Under the pieces are notes generated by a model. That model saw nothing but the letters and a program-made list of their open reading frames with translations. It made no database searches and was not told the origin of the DNA. Below are positions 25,948 to 35,088 of a stretch of 64,000 nt of DNA, piece after piece. This DNA is from Paludibaculum fermentans (GTDB taxonomy: Bacteria > Acidobacteriota > Terriglobia > Bryobacterales > Bryobacteraceae). The position numbers and the translations under genes were made by a program. The first letter of the stretch is position 1; each line of letters opens with the position of its first letter. The stretch covers positions 5,595,501-5,659,500 of the forward strand of contig NZ_CP063849.1 of NCBI RefSeq assembly GCF_015277775.1, read 5' to 3'.

Positions 25948-26103
25948 CACGGGCGCCTGTTATCAGAGTGGCAGATTGTCCAGCCCGGTTGGGTAAGAGT
26001 TCGGCGGTGGGAAACTCTCCCCGCACATTTCACGGCAAGTCGGGGTTATCATCAATTACCATCTGGGCGGCAGTTGCCGGATGCTCAATTGGGGGGGTGC
26101 CGC

Positions 26104-29100
26104 ATGTCTGGTCAAACTGGGGCCACCTTCGTGGCTTGCTTACTGTTCGCGGTAGGGCTGCAAGCCGCGGATTACTCCGTTTTCGGTGTCTCCAACACGC
26201 CAACCTCGGGCGGCGGCCAGTGGTCCACCGAACTGCGCGTCACGAATCAGGGCTCCGCCGCAGTACTGACATTCTCCCTGCGTGTCCCTCCCGATCAGGT
26301 GCCGCCAGACCCGCAAACACGCACCCTAGCGCCCAACGAGACCCTGGTTCTCCGGGATGTCCTAGCCGACCTCTGGGGTCTTTCCAGCGTCTCCGGAGTG
26401 CTGCAGGTCGCTACGGACCAACCCGTGCTGATCTCCGCCGCGAAATCTTCCGCGGGCCGTTACGGCACGAGGCTGCCCATCATCGGCGATCAGCTCAGGA
26501 TCTCGTCCGGCCAGATCGGGGATTCCTTGTGGCTTCAGCAGGATGCCAAGGCCTCGACAACCATCACCCTCAGCCTGGAGACGCCCGATTCCAACCTGGA
26601 CCTCATTCTTTTCGATGATGCTGGAACGAAGCTGAATACCCTCTCCTTCACCGGCGGCCCCCAGATTGTCGTCGTTCCGGTGAGCTCCCTGACCGGCACG
26701 GATCTTCCCGTTGGCCGCGCGGAGGTGCGGGTGAAAAGCGGACGGGCCGCCGGCTACTACGAGGTAACCGACAGCACGACTGGCGACCTCATGGGTACCG
26801 GCTTGCTGGGCCTGGCGGATACGGACCAGAGCCTCATGCTGGGCGGCGTCGTACACGGGCGTGGCGGTGAAACCGACGTCCGGATCTTCAATCCCGGGTC
26901 CAGCACGACCACGGTGTTAGTCGCGGCCGGTGACACCACCGCCAATGTCGACGTGCCGGCGCACGGACTGCGGCAACTGCCGGGCGTCCTCCCCAACACC
27001 CTCAACCTGTCCGACGACTGGGCAGGCTACCTGCGCTTCTTCTCCTACACCCCCATCGAAGTGACGGCTCGCACCACCACCCCGGACTCAAGCGGTGGCC
27101 TCTACGCCGAAGTACACAGCGCGACAAGGGCGGATTCGCTCTACGAACAGGGAGCCGCCACTTTCCTGCCCTCGCTGAACGCCGGCGCGACGCTCCTTTC
27201 CAGGGCTGGAGCCGGCGGCGCCACCGCACAGCTTTCGCTCCTGGACCTCACCGGAGCCACTGTGGGCTCGGTCAATCTGGCCCTCGACCCGAATGCGACG
27301 CGGGCCGACTCGATGGCGGATCTCTTTCCAGGTGTTACCGTCCCGGATTCATCCTCCATGCAAATCGCCGTGCTCAGCGGCGCCATGGACGGGGCCGCCC
27401 TGCTCAAGGCCCCTGGAACCGGCGATCCGTCCTACCTGGCTTCCACAACCACGCTGGCGGGCGGGTGCGCGCCCCCGGTCATCGATTCCTTCAGCGCCTC
27501 CAACGTCTCCCTGGCGCAGCCGGGTCAGGTCGTCCTCTCCTGGTCCGCTCGCGCCACCGATTCCGTCGATGTCACCCCGTTTGGCGCGGGCCTGCCGGCC
27601 GCTGGCACTCTCTCGGCCAATGTCGGGGAGACGGTCACTGTGTCCCTGGTTGCCTCCAACGGCTGCGGTACCGACACGCGCAGTGTCGTCATCGCAGTGG
27701 GTCCGCCGGTGCCTCTCTCAATCCTCGGCGGCACCCCATCGCCGGACACCGGTGAACCGTCGGCCAGTCCGGGACAGACCCTCGCCATACAATTCGACAA
27801 TCTGGCCGACCCGGGCAATATCGACGTCCTGGTGCTGGTGGCGCCGGACGGCTCGGAGCGGCCCTTGACGCCCGAGGGCGTGACCACAAACGGAGCCATC
27901 GCGTTCCGGTTGCCCATCTGGGTGGATAGCGCCAGCGCGGGCGGCTATCGTACCGGCGAGGTCGTCATCGCGGCCGAGGCGGGCGGCACGCGCAGCGCAG
28001 CGCTCCCCCTCAACATCCTGCCGCTGTCTTATGCCGGAGACCCCATTGCGGACTTCCGCGCCTTGCTCGACCGCGTCTCCGCCGCCGGCCAGACCGCCCT
28101 TGCCGCCTGGCAGCAGGACGCATCCTCGGCGCCCATCGCCAGCGCCCAGCAAAAGGCAGCCGCCGCCATCGAGTCCAGCCTGCGCGCCATGGTCGACTCC
28201 ATCCAGGCGAACGGCAGCGCCACGCTCGACTGGGGCACTCCGGGTCTGCCCACCGTCACGATTACCGCGGACAACCTGGCTACCCTGCTCGCCTACAACG
28301 CCAATGCCCTGGACTCGCCCATTCCCGGCGCCGAGGACGGCGGCAGCGCCCTCACGCCCGAGAAATCAGCGTCCTCCTCCCGCATGGCGAACGCACTCAA
28401 CTGCTTGAACATCCGCTACCCCCTCATCGCCTCCTGCAAGAACCTCGACGCAGCCCACAAACTGGCCGACCCGGTGACCGATTTCCTGCATCAGGCCGAT
28501 TCGATCAGCAAGGACGATATCGCCAAAATCGGCGCCAAGGAGGTGCAGGACCGCCTTCGGAAGAAGTTCGCTGGATCCTTTCTCGGCCTGCTCGGCAAAC
28601 GGCTGCAGGGCTGGCTGAACGTCCTGGAAGTGGAGTGCAACGTTCAACCCATTCGTCTCGACGGGTTTACGGTGCGGCCATCCACGATCAAAGCGAACTT
28701 CCGCGGCTCAGGCCCCAGCGCCCTGGCCCTGAATGCGCAGATGACGCCGGACTACGATCAGAACAATCTGGCGAAGGACATCGAGAAGAAAGCGCTCGAC
28801 CGGTACATGAAGGAGCTCAACAAGAGCGCGAAACTCAGCCCCGAGGCCTCGAAGAACCTGCGCGACTTCCTTCAGCTCATGCTCTTCGATTTCAATGCGG
28901 ACTACGACAAGGCCCTCTCCGACGTGGTGAAGTCGCTGGGGCAGTTGAAATCGCGGGACAGCATCCAGGTCGGCATGTGCGACCTCGACAAATTCTACGC
29001 CGAAAAGAACGGCCCCAGCGACGCCTACAATCCACGCAAGAGCATAGTGGAGCCGGCCAGTTGGCGGTCGGATTTTGGAGACCTGACCTTCTGGTATATC

Positions 29101-29889
29101 GGCCGCCGCGCCCCCGCGCCTGAGAAGTTCTGCGTGTACCCGAAGGTCCAGAACTTCCTGTTTCACAAGAACCTGGAGCTCTCCAACACCGCCCTCAACA
29201 TCACCAGCCGCGAGACCTGCTACAGCCAGCCCGGCATCTCAGTCGGAAACTCGGCGGGCAAGGTCCGAGCGGCCGGCAGCCGTGCCGCGGCGCTCACCCC
29301 GGGGGATTTCACGGGTCCCGGCTACGCCGACGATATCTATGTGGGCCCGGCAGGTGCGGCTGTCAACGTAACAGTCAAATACTGGGCCGGCAATGACAAC
29401 GCTCTCTACGTCGGTCCGACCGCCCAGGCGGCCCTCGATCAGGGTGAAACCATCAACGCGTCCATGAATGGCGGCCAATCCAGCGTGACCCTCAACGCTT
29501 CGCGCAAGGGCCGGACCACCTATACCTCCACGCTCAGCGGCTACGGCGCATATACAGCGGACCGCCAGGTCTACGCGGCCGAGGGGTATGTGGGGATGAG
29601 CGCAGTCATTCCGCCCAACCGGGACGGCACCCAGAACTTCAACGCCACCGTCACCAATGTGGGCGGCAATTGCGAGGCATACGGCTACTTCATTTCCTGG
29701 ACGGACGAGAATCAGCAATACCACAAGGTGGGGGACCTCTACTCCAGCAAGTTGCCTCCCGTGATCACGGCCTCCGGGGCAGGCGTACAGAGCGTCCAAT
29801 TGGGCATGACATTCCGGGCCAATGGAACGCCCGCGAACAGTTGCTCGTTCAGCATAACGCTGGAGATTATCCCGAACGACGGGCAGTGA
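26104..29889 (+). CDS. 1261-residue exported multi-domain protein, unknown function
   Basis: A very large secreted protein. The start is ATG 26104 (MSGQTG), followed by a signal peptide ending near LQAADYS; the open frame continues 422 codons upstream, but that part is antisense to the radical SAM gene. Residues 25-450 are beta-rich repeats (TNQGSAAVLTFSLRV, RIFNPGSSTTTVLVAAGDTT). Residues about 454-535 look like an Ig/PKD-type domain (CAPPVIDSFSASN, SNGCGTDTRSV), and 537-640 look IPT/TIG-like (LSILGGTPSPDTGEPSASPG, TGEVVIAAEAGGTRS). Residues 645-1010 are mostly helical, and the C-terminal 250 residues are beta-rich. The style suggests an adhesin or matrix protein. I do not recognise a family. 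Confidence 0.6.
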   Translation: MSGQTGATFVACLLFAVGLQAADYSVFGVSNTPTSGGGQWSTELRVTNQGSAAVLTFSLRVPPDQVPPDPQTRTLAPNETLVLRDVLADLWGLSSVSGVLQVATDQPVLISAAKSSAGRYGTRLPIIGDQLRISSGQIGDSLWLQQDAKASTTITLSLETPDSNLDLILFDDAGTKLNTLSFTGGPQIVVVPVSSLTGTDLPVGRAEVRVKSGRAAGYYEVTDSTTGDLMGTGLLGLADTDQSLMLGGVVHGRGGETDVRIFNPGSSTTTVLVAAGDTTANVDVPAHGLRQLPGVLPNTLNLSDDWAGYLRFFSYTPIEVTARTTTPDSSGGLYAEVHSATRADSLYEQGAATFLPSLNAGATLLSRAGAGGATAQLSLLDLTGATVGSVNLALDPNATRADSMADLFPGVTVPDSSSMQIAVLSGAMDGAALLKAPGTGDPSYLASTTTLAGGCAPPVIDSFSASNVSLAQPGQVVLSWSARATDSVDVTPFGAGLPAAGTLSANVGETVTVSLVASNGCGTDTRSVVIAVGPPVPLSILGGTPSPDTGEPSASPGQTLAIQFDNLADPGNIDVLVLVAPDGSERPLTPEGVTTNGAIAFRLPIWVDSASAGGYRTGEVVIAAEAGGTRSAALPLNILPLSYAGDPIADFRALLDRVSAAGQTALAAWQQDASSAPIASAQQKAAAAIESSLRAMVDSIQANGSATLDWGTPGLPTVTITADNLATLLAYNANALDSPIPGAEDGGSALTPEKSASSSRMANALNCLNIRYPLIASCKNLDAAHKLADPVTDFLHQADSISKDDIAKIGAKEVQDRLRKKFAGSFLGLLGKRLQGWLNVLEVECNVQPIRLDGFTVRPSTIKANFRGSGPSALALNAQMTPDYDQNNLAKDIEKKALDRYMKELNKSAKLSPEASKNLRDFLQLMLFDFNADYDKALSDVVKSLGQLKSRDSIQVGMCDLDKFYAEKNGPSDAYNPRKSIVEPASWRSDFGDLTFWYIGRRAPAPEKFCVYPKVQNFLFHKNLELSNTALNITSRETCYSQPGISVGNSAGKVRAAGSRAAALTPGDFTGPGYADDIYVGPAGAAVNVTVKYWAGNDNALYVGPTAQAALDQGETINASMNGGQSSVTLNASRKGRTTYTSTLSGYGAYTADRQVYAAEGYVGMSAVIPPNRDGTQNFNATVTNVGGNCEAYGYFISWTDENQQYHKVGDLYSSKLPPVITASGAGVQSVQLGMTFRANGTPANSCSFSITLEIIPNDGQ

Positions 29890-29912
29890 GCCGCTCAAGC
29901 TCGCTGCCAATC

Positions 29913-30704
29913 TCATTCAGGCTGCGGAGCCGGGATTCCGTTCGTTACAAATCGCTCCAGCCACTGGATGCCGAACTCCACCAGTTCCGGACCATCGAAC
30001 AGATATGCGTCCGCGGCGCCAACCCGCCCCTGTACGCCTCGTCCCTCCGCGAGATAGGCCGTGGCAATCTGCTCGAAACAGTTCTGCGGCAGCAGGTCAT
30101 GCACCGGATCCGCCGTGTCGAACTCCTCAAACTCCACCCACTGCGGCCCCTCCGCCCCGGGCATCAGCCGCCGGTAGCGCCGGATCCGCTTATCCGGCAG
30201 CCGTGCCTGGTGCTCAGCGTAGTGCAGCAGGGTGATCGTGTCGAGCGGAGCGCCGAGCATCAACACCCGCCCCTTCGCCCGCACAACCTTCTCCAGCGGC
30301 GTGCCGGGCCCGTAGCCGTATTGGAAGGGGTGTTCCGCCGTGATCCATTCCGCCTGGGCGCCCAGCGCCGCGACACCCGCGTCCGGATGATCGCTGCGCA
30401 GCGTGCCCGGCCAATTCCTGATCGTCTCGTGCAGGATTCCGTGGTCGCGGGCGGCGTGCGCGATCCGTTTGTCGAAGACAGGAACCTCCTCTTCGTCCTC
30501 GTCTTCGAAGCAGGGTTCGAAGTCCAGATACGCCACCAGCGTGCCGGAAGGCCCGAGAGTATCCAACAGGGCCTGCACAATGACGTTCACCCCGCCCCTG
30601 ACCTCGCCCATCGCCCGCACGCTGGAATGGACCATCAGCACCTCGCCCGCCCGGATGCCCAGGCCATTGAAATCAGCGCGCAGTGAACTGCGGGTGGCAA
30701 TCAT
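29913..30704 (-). CDS. AAC(3)-family aminoglycoside N3-acetyltransferase
   Basis: A 263-residue acetyl-CoA-dependent acetyltransferase of the AAC(3)/YokD fold. Family motifs are in order: VLMVHSSVRAMG near residue 25, GPSGTLVAYLDF, TLRSDHPDAGVAALG (conserved His), YGPGTPLEKVV, RVLMLGAPLDTITLLHYAE (conserved His and Glu) and GRVGAADAYLFD. Known members acetylate the 3-amino group of 2-deoxystreptamine drugs, but chromosomal members often have unknown substrates. No mobile element lies nearby and codon use matches the neighbours, so it looks intrinsic. TACGAT sits 6 bases before the ATG, with no ribosome binding site. Confidence 0.8.
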   Translation of the reverse strand: MIATRSSLRADFNGLGIRAGEVLMVHSSVRAMGEVRGGVNVIVQALLDTLGPSGTLVAYLDFEPCFEDEDEEEVPVFDKRIAHAARDHGILHETIRNWPGTLRSDHPDAGVAALGAQAEWITAEHPFQYGYGPGTPLEKVVRAKGRVLMLGAPLDTITLLHYAEHQARLPDKRIRRYRRLMPGAEGPQWVEFEEFDTADPVHDLLPQNCFEQIATAYLAEGRGVQGRVGAADAYLFDGPELVEFGIQWLERFVTNGIPAPQPE

Positions 30705-30716
30705 AACTCAATCGTA
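30705..30716 (-). promoter_or_regulatory. -10 element directly before the AAC(3) start
   Basis: On the minus strand TACGAT (30716-30711) ends six bases before the ATG at 30704. This is the same spacing seen at uppP and suggests a leaderless message. The -35 is weak. Confidence 0.3.
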
Positions 30717-30797
30717 CAATCCGGCAGGCGAACCCTCGGCGGCTACAGGCCGCCCACGGTGACGCTCCAGGGCATAGAATCCTCCCAGGACGTTTAT

Positions 30798-32972
30798 ATG
30801 AACAGACGCGACTTCATGCAGATCTCCGCCGGCCTCGCCCTGCCGGCCGGCGCCCAGACGCCCGCTGCCGGGACGCGGGCGGGCTGGTACGACCGCCCGA
30901 TGCGCTGGGCCCAACTCGCGTTTGTCGAAGACGACCCCGGCCAGTACGACCAGGCCTTCTGGCTCGACTACTTCCGCCGGATTCACGCCGACGCCGCCTG
31001 CCTGAGCGCGGGCGGTTGTGTCGCTTTCTACCCCACGAAGATCCCCCTCCACTACCGCAGTAAGTGGCTCAAGGATGGCGACGCCTTCGGCGACCTGGTG
31101 AAGGGCTGCCGCGGCCTGGGCATGAATATCATCGCCCGCACCGATCCGCATGGGCTCCACCAGGATCTGGCCGACGCGCATCCTGACTACGTCCTCGTCA
31201 GTGCGGATGGAAAACCGCGCAAGCACTGGGCCGACCCCGACTACTGGGTCTCCTGCGCCCTGGGCCCCTACAACTTCGATTTCATGACCCGCGTCACCGA
31301 GGAGATCGTCAGCCTCTACCAGGTGGACGGCATCTTCTCCAATCGTTGGGCCGGCTCGGGCATGTGTTACTGCGCGCATTGCGTCCGGAACTTTCGCGAC
31401 TTCTCCGGCCTGGACCTGCCGCGCACCAACAATCCGCAGGACCCGGCCCGCCGGCAATACATCGTCTGGAAGGAGAAGCGCCTCTTCGACCTGTGGCATC
31501 TGTGGGATGCGCGCATTAAGGCCATTAACCCGAATGCGGCCTATATTGCCAATGCCGGCGGCGGCGCTCTCAGCGACCTCGACATGAAGACCATCGGCGA
31601 ACTCACGCCCACGCTCTTTGCTGACCGTCAGGCCCGCCATGGCCTCATGCCGCCCTGGACGAACGGCAAGAATGGCAAGGAGTACCGGGCCGCCCTCGGC
31701 CGCAAGCCCATCGCGGGCATCTTCAGCGTCGGCATTGAGGAGTCCTATCGCTGGAAAGATTCCGTGCAGAGCGGCGACGAGATCCGGCTTTGGATGATGG
31801 ACGGGGTCGCCCAGGGCCTGCGTCCCTGGTTCACCAAATTCAACGCGAAGCCGCTCGACCGCCGCTGGCTGCCCGTCGTCGAGGAACTCTATACCTGGCA
31901 CCATCGCAACGAGCGCTACCTCCGCAACGAAGAATCACTGGCTCGGGTCGGCCTCGTCTACTCCCAGCAGACCGCCACCTTCTACGGCGGCGAACGCGCC
32001 CATGCCAAGGTCGAGGACCACACCCTCGGCTTCTACCAGGCCCTGCTCGAAGCGCGGATTCCGTTCGAGATGGTCCACGATCGCATGCTGGAACCGGCTC
32101 AACTGGCCCGCTTCAAGACGCTCATCCTGCCCAACATCGCCGCCCTCTCCACCGCCCAGTGCGGCCAAGTGCAAGCCTTCGCCGACGCGGGCGGCAGCAT
32201 CGTCGCCACCCACGAAACTTCGCTCTACGACGAATGGGGTAAGCGCCGCGACAATCTTGGCTTGGCCCGCCTCTTCGGAGCCTCGGTCACCGGAGCACTG
32301 GAAGGTCCGCTCCAGAACTCCTATCTCACCCTGAACAAGGACCCGGCCACTGGCCAGTTCCATCCGCTGCTCGCGGGCATGGAGGATGCCGGCCGCATCA
32401 TCAACGGGACCCATCGCGTCCCGGTCCGTGCGGACTCCGGTTCCGGGCTATCGCCGCTCACGCTCGTTCCGACCTACCCCGACCTGCCCATGGAATCCGT
32501 CTACGTGCGCCAGGCGCCGGGCAAGGATCCGGGTGTCTTCCTCAAGGAGAACGGCAAAAGCCGCATCGTCTACTTCCCCTGGGACCTCGACCGCACCTTC
32601 TGGGAGGTCATGTCCCTCGATCACGGCCGCCTTCTCCAGAACGCCGTCCGCTGGGCGCACAACGAGGTCCAACCGCTCACGGTCAAGGGCAAAGGCCTCT
32701 TCGACCTGGCAATCTGGACCCAGAAGAACTCAATGACGGTCCATCTCGTGAACCTGACGAACCCCATGATGATGAAGGGGCCCATCCGCGAGATCATCCC
32801 CGCCCCGCCCCAAACGGTGGTCGTGCGCCTGCCGCCAGGCAAAACCGCGGCAGCCGTACACTTGCTGGTGGCTGGCCGGACCATCGCGCATAAGCGCACC
32901 CCACAGGGGCTCGAAATTGCAGTGCCGCCGGTCGGGATCAATGAGGTGATCGCAATCGACTTCGCGGGCTAG
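30798..32972 (+). CDS. Tat-exported glycoside hydrolase-like protein with beta-galactosidase trimerisation-like domain
   Basis: A 724-residue exported protein. The Tat signal NRRDFMQISAGLALPAGAQ supports the start at ATG 30798, with AGGA eight bases upstream; the open frame extends 13 codons earlier. Residues about 50-330 read like a TIM-barrel glycosidase of the uncharacterised GHL6 group (IIARTDPHGLHQDLADAHPDY, DGIFSNRWAGSGMCYCAHC). Residues about 390-590 fit a glutamine-amidotransferase-like domain as in GH42 trimerisation regions (MVHDRMLEPAQLARFKTLILPN, FADAGGSIVATHETSLYD). Actual catalytic residues are not established. TAGAAT at 30775-30780 may be the -10. Confidence 0.7.
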   Translation: MNRRDFMQISAGLALPAGAQTPAAGTRAGWYDRPMRWAQLAFVEDDPGQYDQAFWLDYFRRIHADAACLSAGGCVAFYPTKIPLHYRSKWLKDGDAFGDLVKGCRGLGMNIIARTDPHGLHQDLADAHPDYVLVSADGKPRKHWADPDYWVSCALGPYNFDFMTRVTEEIVSLYQVDGIFSNRWAGSGMCYCAHCVRNFRDFSGLDLPRTNNPQDPARRQYIVWKEKRLFDLWHLWDARIKAINPNAAYIANAGGGALSDLDMKTIGELTPTLFADRQARHGLMPPWTNGKNGKEYRAALGRKPIAGIFSVGIEESYRWKDSVQSGDEIRLWMMDGVAQGLRPWFTKFNAKPLDRRWLPVVEELYTWHHRNERYLRNEESLARVGLVYSQQTATFYGGERAHAKVEDHTLGFYQALLEARIPFEMVHDRMLEPAQLARFKTLILPNIAALSTAQCGQVQAFADAGGSIVATHETSLYDEWGKRRDNLGLARLFGASVTGALEGPLQNSYLTLNKDPATGQFHPLLAGMEDAGRIINGTHRVPVRADSGSGLSPLTLVPTYPDLPMESVYVRQAPGKDPGVFLKENGKSRIVYFPWDLDRTFWEVMSLDHGRLLQNAVRWAHNEVQPLTVKGKGLFDLAIWTQKNSMTVHLVNLTNPMMMKGPIREIIPAPPQTVVVRLPPGKTAAAVHLLVAGRTIAHKRTPQGLEIAVPPVGINEVIAIDFAG

Positions 32973-33029
32973 CGCCGCACTGGCTGCCTCTAGCGGGAGC
33001 CCCGCCGGCGCATCTTCCGTCACGGGCCG

Positions 33030-33317
33030 CTACGCATCCAGGCTGAAAGTACTCATCACGCGGATCTTGCAACAGCCATAGGCGTTGGCGGGCCGGACGG
33101 CCTTCCGTTCCTCGTTCAGGTGCGACCTCTGGGCCCGGGCTGTCCGCTGAGCCCAGTGCCACAGCTCCAGTGCGTCCTCCCATCGCTGCAAATCGGTGCG
33201 GTAACTCACCGTCAGGATGTCCAGCAGAGCCGTGGAGGCACACGCCGCCGCATCATGCCGCTCCGCGGTCATCGCCGCGCGAAACTCAGCTTTCAGCTGT
33301 TCAAATTCGTGTTCCAT
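33030..33317 (-). CDS. Small helical protein in the fliD operon (FliT position)
   Basis: A 95-residue, mostly helical protein (MEHEFEQLKAEFRAAMTAE; DLQRWEDALELWHWAQRT). It starts 4 bases after the fliD stop, so it is cotranscribed and probably translationally coupled. In many bacteria the gene after fliD or fliS encodes the FliT chaperone for FliD. The length and helical character allow that, but I see no diagnostic motif, so FliT is only a positional guess. The C-terminal 20 residues contain two adjacent Cys (GCCKIRV). Confidence 0.5.
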   Translation of the reverse strand: MEHEFEQLKAEFRAAMTAERHDAAACASTALLDILTVSYRTDLQRWEDALELWHWAQRTARAQRSHLNEERKAVRPANAYGCCKIRVMSTFSLDA

Positions 33318-33321
33318 GGCC

Positions 33322-35022
33322 CTAGTTGCTCGAGTTCGAGGAGCTCATCGCGTCCAATACCTGACTGATGTAGTTGTACTGCTGCTCCAGCGTCGCGACC
33401 AGCGCGTCGGCCGCCGCCATCCGTTGTTCCAGATCCGCCTGTATTCCGTCGATATAACTCTGCTTCTCCGCAATTTGGTTATCGAGCGCCGTGGCCTGGT
33501 TGTCGACTGAATTCTTTGCGGCCGTCAATGTTCCGTTGACGGCATCCTCCACTTCGTTCAATGCCGAAACCGCATCGTGCAGGAATCCCTTGGCCGCCGA
33601 ATTGCCCAGAAAGTTTGTAACCCCCGCTGAATCGGCGAAGTTTGCCGCATAGAACGACATCTCGTTGAACGCCATATGGCCCGTCTGGTCGAGGCTTACC
33701 CCCAGGGCGGCCAGCGAGTTCACGCCGGCGCCCGGCTCCACGTGGCTGGTCATCTTCTGCAGGGCGCCTGTCAAAGCCCGGATCACAGACTGGCCCGCCA
33801 GCGCTCCTCCGGCCGTCCCGTGGTGCTTGTCTACCTCGTCGACAGCAGCATTGTACGCATTCACCAATGACGTCAATGCGCTGGAAACTGCTGAACTCTC
33901 ACGGGTGAGCGTGATGCTTGTTGGATCGCCCGCTGTGCTGACACCAAGCAGGCTCACACTCAATCCTGGAGCAATCGTTACCGAGCGCGAGTCGCTTTCA
34001 GATATCTTAGAGGACCCATTCACTTTGTATCTGGCCACCTCGCCCCGTACCTGCTCTGTCTGCAGTTGGATCACGCCATCGGTGAGGGACACCGCAAAGT
34101 CCCCCAGCTTTGAAGCCTTGAGCGACAACCGGTAGTCTGGTGCGGCGTTTGATCCAACGTTCACCATCGTTGCGCGTACGCCGTTGAGGGAGTTCGCGTT
34201 GATCGCATCCACAAGACCGCTTAGCGTGTTCTTGGCAGGCTGGACCGTGAACGTGTTGGCGCCCACTGTGAGCCTGAATGCCGGCGCCGCCTGGTTGCTG
34301 AGACTCTGCGAATCCGGATTGGAGACAATGTTCGGCCCCGGCTCCCGGCTGCGGGTGGAAGTCACTCCCCCGCTCGCATCTCCGTGGCTCTGTTCGGCCA
34401 GCAGATCCATCGAACCATCGTTCAACTGAATGCTGACAGCGCCTGCAACCGAGCTCACTACTGACAAACGGTAGTCCGGCACAGCGGTCGTGCCCACATT
34501 CACCTTGGAGGCCTGGACGTTCGCGCCACTCTGCGCGTTGATCGCATCGACCAGCCCCTGCAATGTGTTGGAGGCCGGACTGAGCTCGTAGGTGTTCGTC
34601 CCCACAGTCAAACGGAAAGCAGGCGCAGCCGCCTTACTCAGGCTCTGGCTGGCCGGATTGGTGACCCGGCGCGGACCCGTATCCGAAGTAAGGGTCGTTG
34701 TGAACGCTCCCTGGTCCAATACCTCGATATCGTAGGTGCCTTCGATCGCACCGCTGGAAACTGAGGCGCTCACCGTGGCCGTGTCGGTCATGGTTGCCTT
34801 GATCGCACCGCTGCCCATCGCATCATTCAGCCCCGCGAGCGCGGTCTGCACGGCCTGGAATTTGGTGTCCAACCCCTTCAGCGCGGTCGACTCGTCCGTA
34901 AGACTTGTCTTCTGCGTCTTCAACTGATTGAGGGGCATCGAGGCGATCGCCACCGTGCGGTCGATGATCGTCTGGAAGTCCGTGGCATAGCGGCTGTTCC
35001 CGTTAAAGATGGTGCTGCTCAT
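33322..35022 (-). CDS. fliD: Flagellar filament cap protein FliD
   Basis: A 566-residue filament-cap protein (hook-associated protein 2), secreted through the flagellar export gate, where it guides flagellin assembly. The N-terminus IDRTVAIASMPLNQLKTQK fits the D0 region, and the C-terminal coiled coil runs through YIDGIQADLEQRMAAADALVATLEQQYNYI. The middle has two related units starting SQSLSKAAAPAFRLTVG and SQSLSNQAAPAFRLTVG, each with a flagellin-IN-like segment (TLQGLVDAINAQS, TLSGLVDAINANS). It is longer than typical FliD (about 460 residues) because of this duplicated insert. It follows flagellin by 66 bases. Confidence 0.9.
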   Translation of the reverse strand: MSSTIFNGNSRYATDFQTIIDRTVAIASMPLNQLKTQKTSLTDESTALKGLDTKFQAVQTALAGLNDAMGSGAIKATMTDTATVSASVSSGAIEGTYDIEVLDQGAFTTTLTSDTGPRRVTNPASQSLSKAAAPAFRLTVGTNTYELSPASNTLQGLVDAINAQSGANVQASKVNVGTTAVPDYRLSVVSSVAGAVSIQLNDGSMDLLAEQSHGDASGGVTSTRSREPGPNIVSNPDSQSLSNQAAPAFRLTVGANTFTVQPAKNTLSGLVDAINANSLNGVRATMVNVGSNAAPDYRLSLKASKLGDFAVSLTDGVIQLQTEQVRGEVARYKVNGSSKISESDSRSVTIAPGLSVSLLGVSTAGDPTSITLTRESSAVSSALTSLVNAYNAAVDEVDKHHGTAGGALAGQSVIRALTGALQKMTSHVEPGAGVNSLAALGVSLDQTGHMAFNEMSFYAANFADSAGVTNFLGNSAAKGFLHDAVSALNEVEDAVNGTLTAAKNSVDNQATALDNQIAEKQSYIDGIQADLEQRMAAADALVATLEQQYNYISQVLDAMSSSNSSN

Positions 35023-35031
35023 ATTGCGATC

Positions 35032-35060
35032 GAACCGGGCAGCTCAAGGCCGCCCGGTTC
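35032..35060 (-). terminator. Hairpin between flagellin and fliD
   Basis: GAACCGGGC (35032-35040) and GCCCGGTTC (35052-35060) form a perfect 9-bp stem with an 11-base loop, 29 bases past the flagellin stop. No T-run follows on the minus strand. It could protect the abundant flagellin message or partly terminate before fliD. Confidence 0.5.
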
Positions 35061-35088
35061 GACTCGGGTTGTTATCGACCGTGGATTG

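Noticed and set aside
24838-26103. A 422-codon open stretch in frame with and upstream of the large exported protein
   Set aside because: It is antisense to the radical SAM gene, is rich in Arg, Gln and Pro typical of shadow frames, and a signal peptide with its own ATG begins at 26104.
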